A model generated the notes under the pieces. The model saw nothing but the letters and a program-made list of their open reading frames with translations, did no database searches and was not told where the DNA came from. The translations under genes and the position numbers were made by a program. A DNA stretch of 64,000 nt from the NCBI RefSeq assembly GCF_035688975.1, contig NZ_DASSMH010000059.1, forward strand, positions 1 through 64,000, written 5' to 3'. The DNA is from CALMNV01 sp035688975 (lineage in GTDB: Bacteria > Actinomycetota > Actinomycetes > Actinomycetales > Dermatophilaceae). Shown here in pieces: positions 63,354-64,000 of this stretch; the stretch's first letter is position 1, and each line of letters opens with the position of its first letter.

Positions 63354-63399
63354 CAGCGCGGGCCGCTCACGTGCCTCGCCCGGTTGGTAGGTTCGGGAC

Positions 63400-63591
63400 A
63401 TGACTGAGGCACCGGACGAGTCGCGCATCGAGCACCGTGCGGAGCTCCTGCCCGAGGAGCTGGCCGCCGGCACCGAGGACGCCGAGGAGCAGGCCCGCGT
63501 GATCCTCGAGGAGTCCGACGACCGCACCGAGCATCCCGAGCGGACGCGGCACGAGTCCACGCAGACCCCTGACGAGAGCGGGACGGCGTGA
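63400..63591 (+). CDS. Small acidic protein of unknown function
   Basis: 63 residues, strongly acidic and hydrophilic (SRIEHRAELLPEELAAGTEDAEEQ), likely disordered. TAGGTT (63388-63393) is 6 nt before ATG 63400, a leaderless promoter, which supports it as expressed. It is followed 1 bp later by the YihY gene. No family known to me. Confidence 0.6.
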   Translation: MTEAPDESRIEHRAELLPEELAAGTEDAEEQARVILEESDDRTEHPERTRHESTQTPDESGTA

Positions 63592-63592
63592 T

Positions 63593-64000
63593 GTGAGCTC
63601 CACGAGGGTGTCCGTGACCGAGCGGCTGGACGCGTTCCAGCGCCGGCGGCACTGGGCCGGCTTCCCGATCGCGGTGGTCTACAAGTTCGTGGACGACCAG
63701 GGCACCTACCTTGCCGCGCTCGTGGCGCACTACGGCTTCCTGTCGCTGTTTCCGCTGCTCCTCCTGCTCACCTCCGTCCTCGGCTTCGCCCTGCAGGGCA
63801 ACCCCGACCTGCAGCACCAGATCCTGACGTCGACCCTCAGCCAGTTCCCCGTCATCGGCGACCAGCTGCGCACGACCGGGCTGACCGGCAGCGGAACCGG
63901 CCTCGTCATCGGGCTGCTCGGGTCCGTCTACGGCGGCCTCGGCGTGGCCCAGGCCGTGCAGCACGTCATGAACGTCGCGTGGGGCGTCCCCGTGCACCGG
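63593..64000 (+). CDS. YihY/BrkB family membrane protein (partial)
   Basis: 136 residues visible; continues beyond the window. It begins with GTG 63593 (VTERLDAFQRRRHWAGFPIAVVYKF). The segment YLAALVAHYGFLSLFPLLLLLTSVLGF is the YihY/BrkB family pattern and the first helix; further helices follow (GLVIGLLGSVYGGLGVAQAVQ). Family members are inner membrane proteins of unknown function; the old RNase BN name is an error in the literature. Confidence 0.9.
   Translation, partial: MSSTRVSVTERLDAFQRRRHWAGFPIAVVYKFVDDQGTYLAALVAHYGFLSLFPLLLLLTSVLGFALQGNPDLQHQILTSTLSQFPVIGDQLRTTGLTGSGTGLVIGLLGSVYGGLGVAQAVQHVMNVAWGVPVHR

Overview
This 64 kb window is a stretch of actinobacterial chromosome: roughly 70% G+C, dense, with GTG and TTG start codons and many 1 or 4 bp gene overlaps. 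The SufR-BDCSUT operon, the actinobacterial release factor acVLRF1, F420-dependent and DUF3099 proteins, and the many TANNNT boxes 6 to 8 nt upstream of start codons all fit. The gene set (cyanophycin genes, selenocysteine formate dehydrogenase, alanine racemase next to FemX) suggests Micrococcales, perhaps Intrasporangiaceae. That family assignment is inference from memory, not a search.

Layout. 0.2-6.6 kb: Fe-S assembly operon sufR-B-D-C-S-U-T, followed by acVLRF1. 7.3-8.3 kb: a zinc metallopeptidase on the minus strand. 8.7-14.5 kb: an accessory-looking segment with a PelG-like membrane protein, a PelF-like glycosyltransferase, a DUF4832 glycosidase-like protein and two small exported or anchored unknowns. 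14.6-16.8 kb: alanine racemase and FemX. 16.9-21.3 kb: ABC-F ATPase, enoyl-CoA hydratase, ABC exporter. 21.3-23.6 kb: SURF1 and moaA, divergent and flanked on both sides by arrays of one repeat family. 24.2-25.8 kb: fabG-fabI. 25.8-32.0 kb: cyanophycin region (a CphA-like Mur ligase without ATP-grasp but with a TPR tail, cphA, cphB). 32-36.8 kb: serB, an LLM oxidoreductase, glgC and divergent glgA. 36.8-41.4 kb: a conserved unknown, an inverted 12-bp repeat array, an ABC ATPase, NfeD, SPFH and TSUP proteins. 41.5-47.6 kb: complete fructose PTS (ptsI, fruR, fruK, fruA, ptsH). 47.6-53.1 kb: a SpoU methyltransferase, a broken DUF222-HNH gene behind a LexA-like box, small unknowns, a DUF3037-HipA pair and an MFS transporter. 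53.2-63.4 kb: a selenoprotein formate dehydrogenase (in-frame TGA at 53819 with a SECIS-like hairpin), its Fe-S and membrane subunits, an OFA-family transporter, tRNA-Sec, selA and selB. The window ends inside a YihY/BrkB gene.

How genes work together. Suf supplies Fe-S clusters for enzymes such as MoaA and formate dehydrogenase. MoaA starts molybdenum cofactor synthesis, which formate dehydrogenase needs. tRNA-Sec, SelA and SelB decode its TGA; selD is not in the window. CphA and CphB make and mobilise cyanophycin, GlgC and GlgA serve alpha-glucan synthesis, and the PTS feeds fructose into glycolysis.

Main signals worth a second look: (1) the octamer GTATGCCG, found 54 times by eye, in both orientations and all reading frames, as dense as known DNA-uptake words; (2) the ATP-grasp-less, TPR-tailed Mur ligase facing cphA; (3) a compact Pel-like locus with a DUF4832 protein; (4) several repeat families at gene ends.
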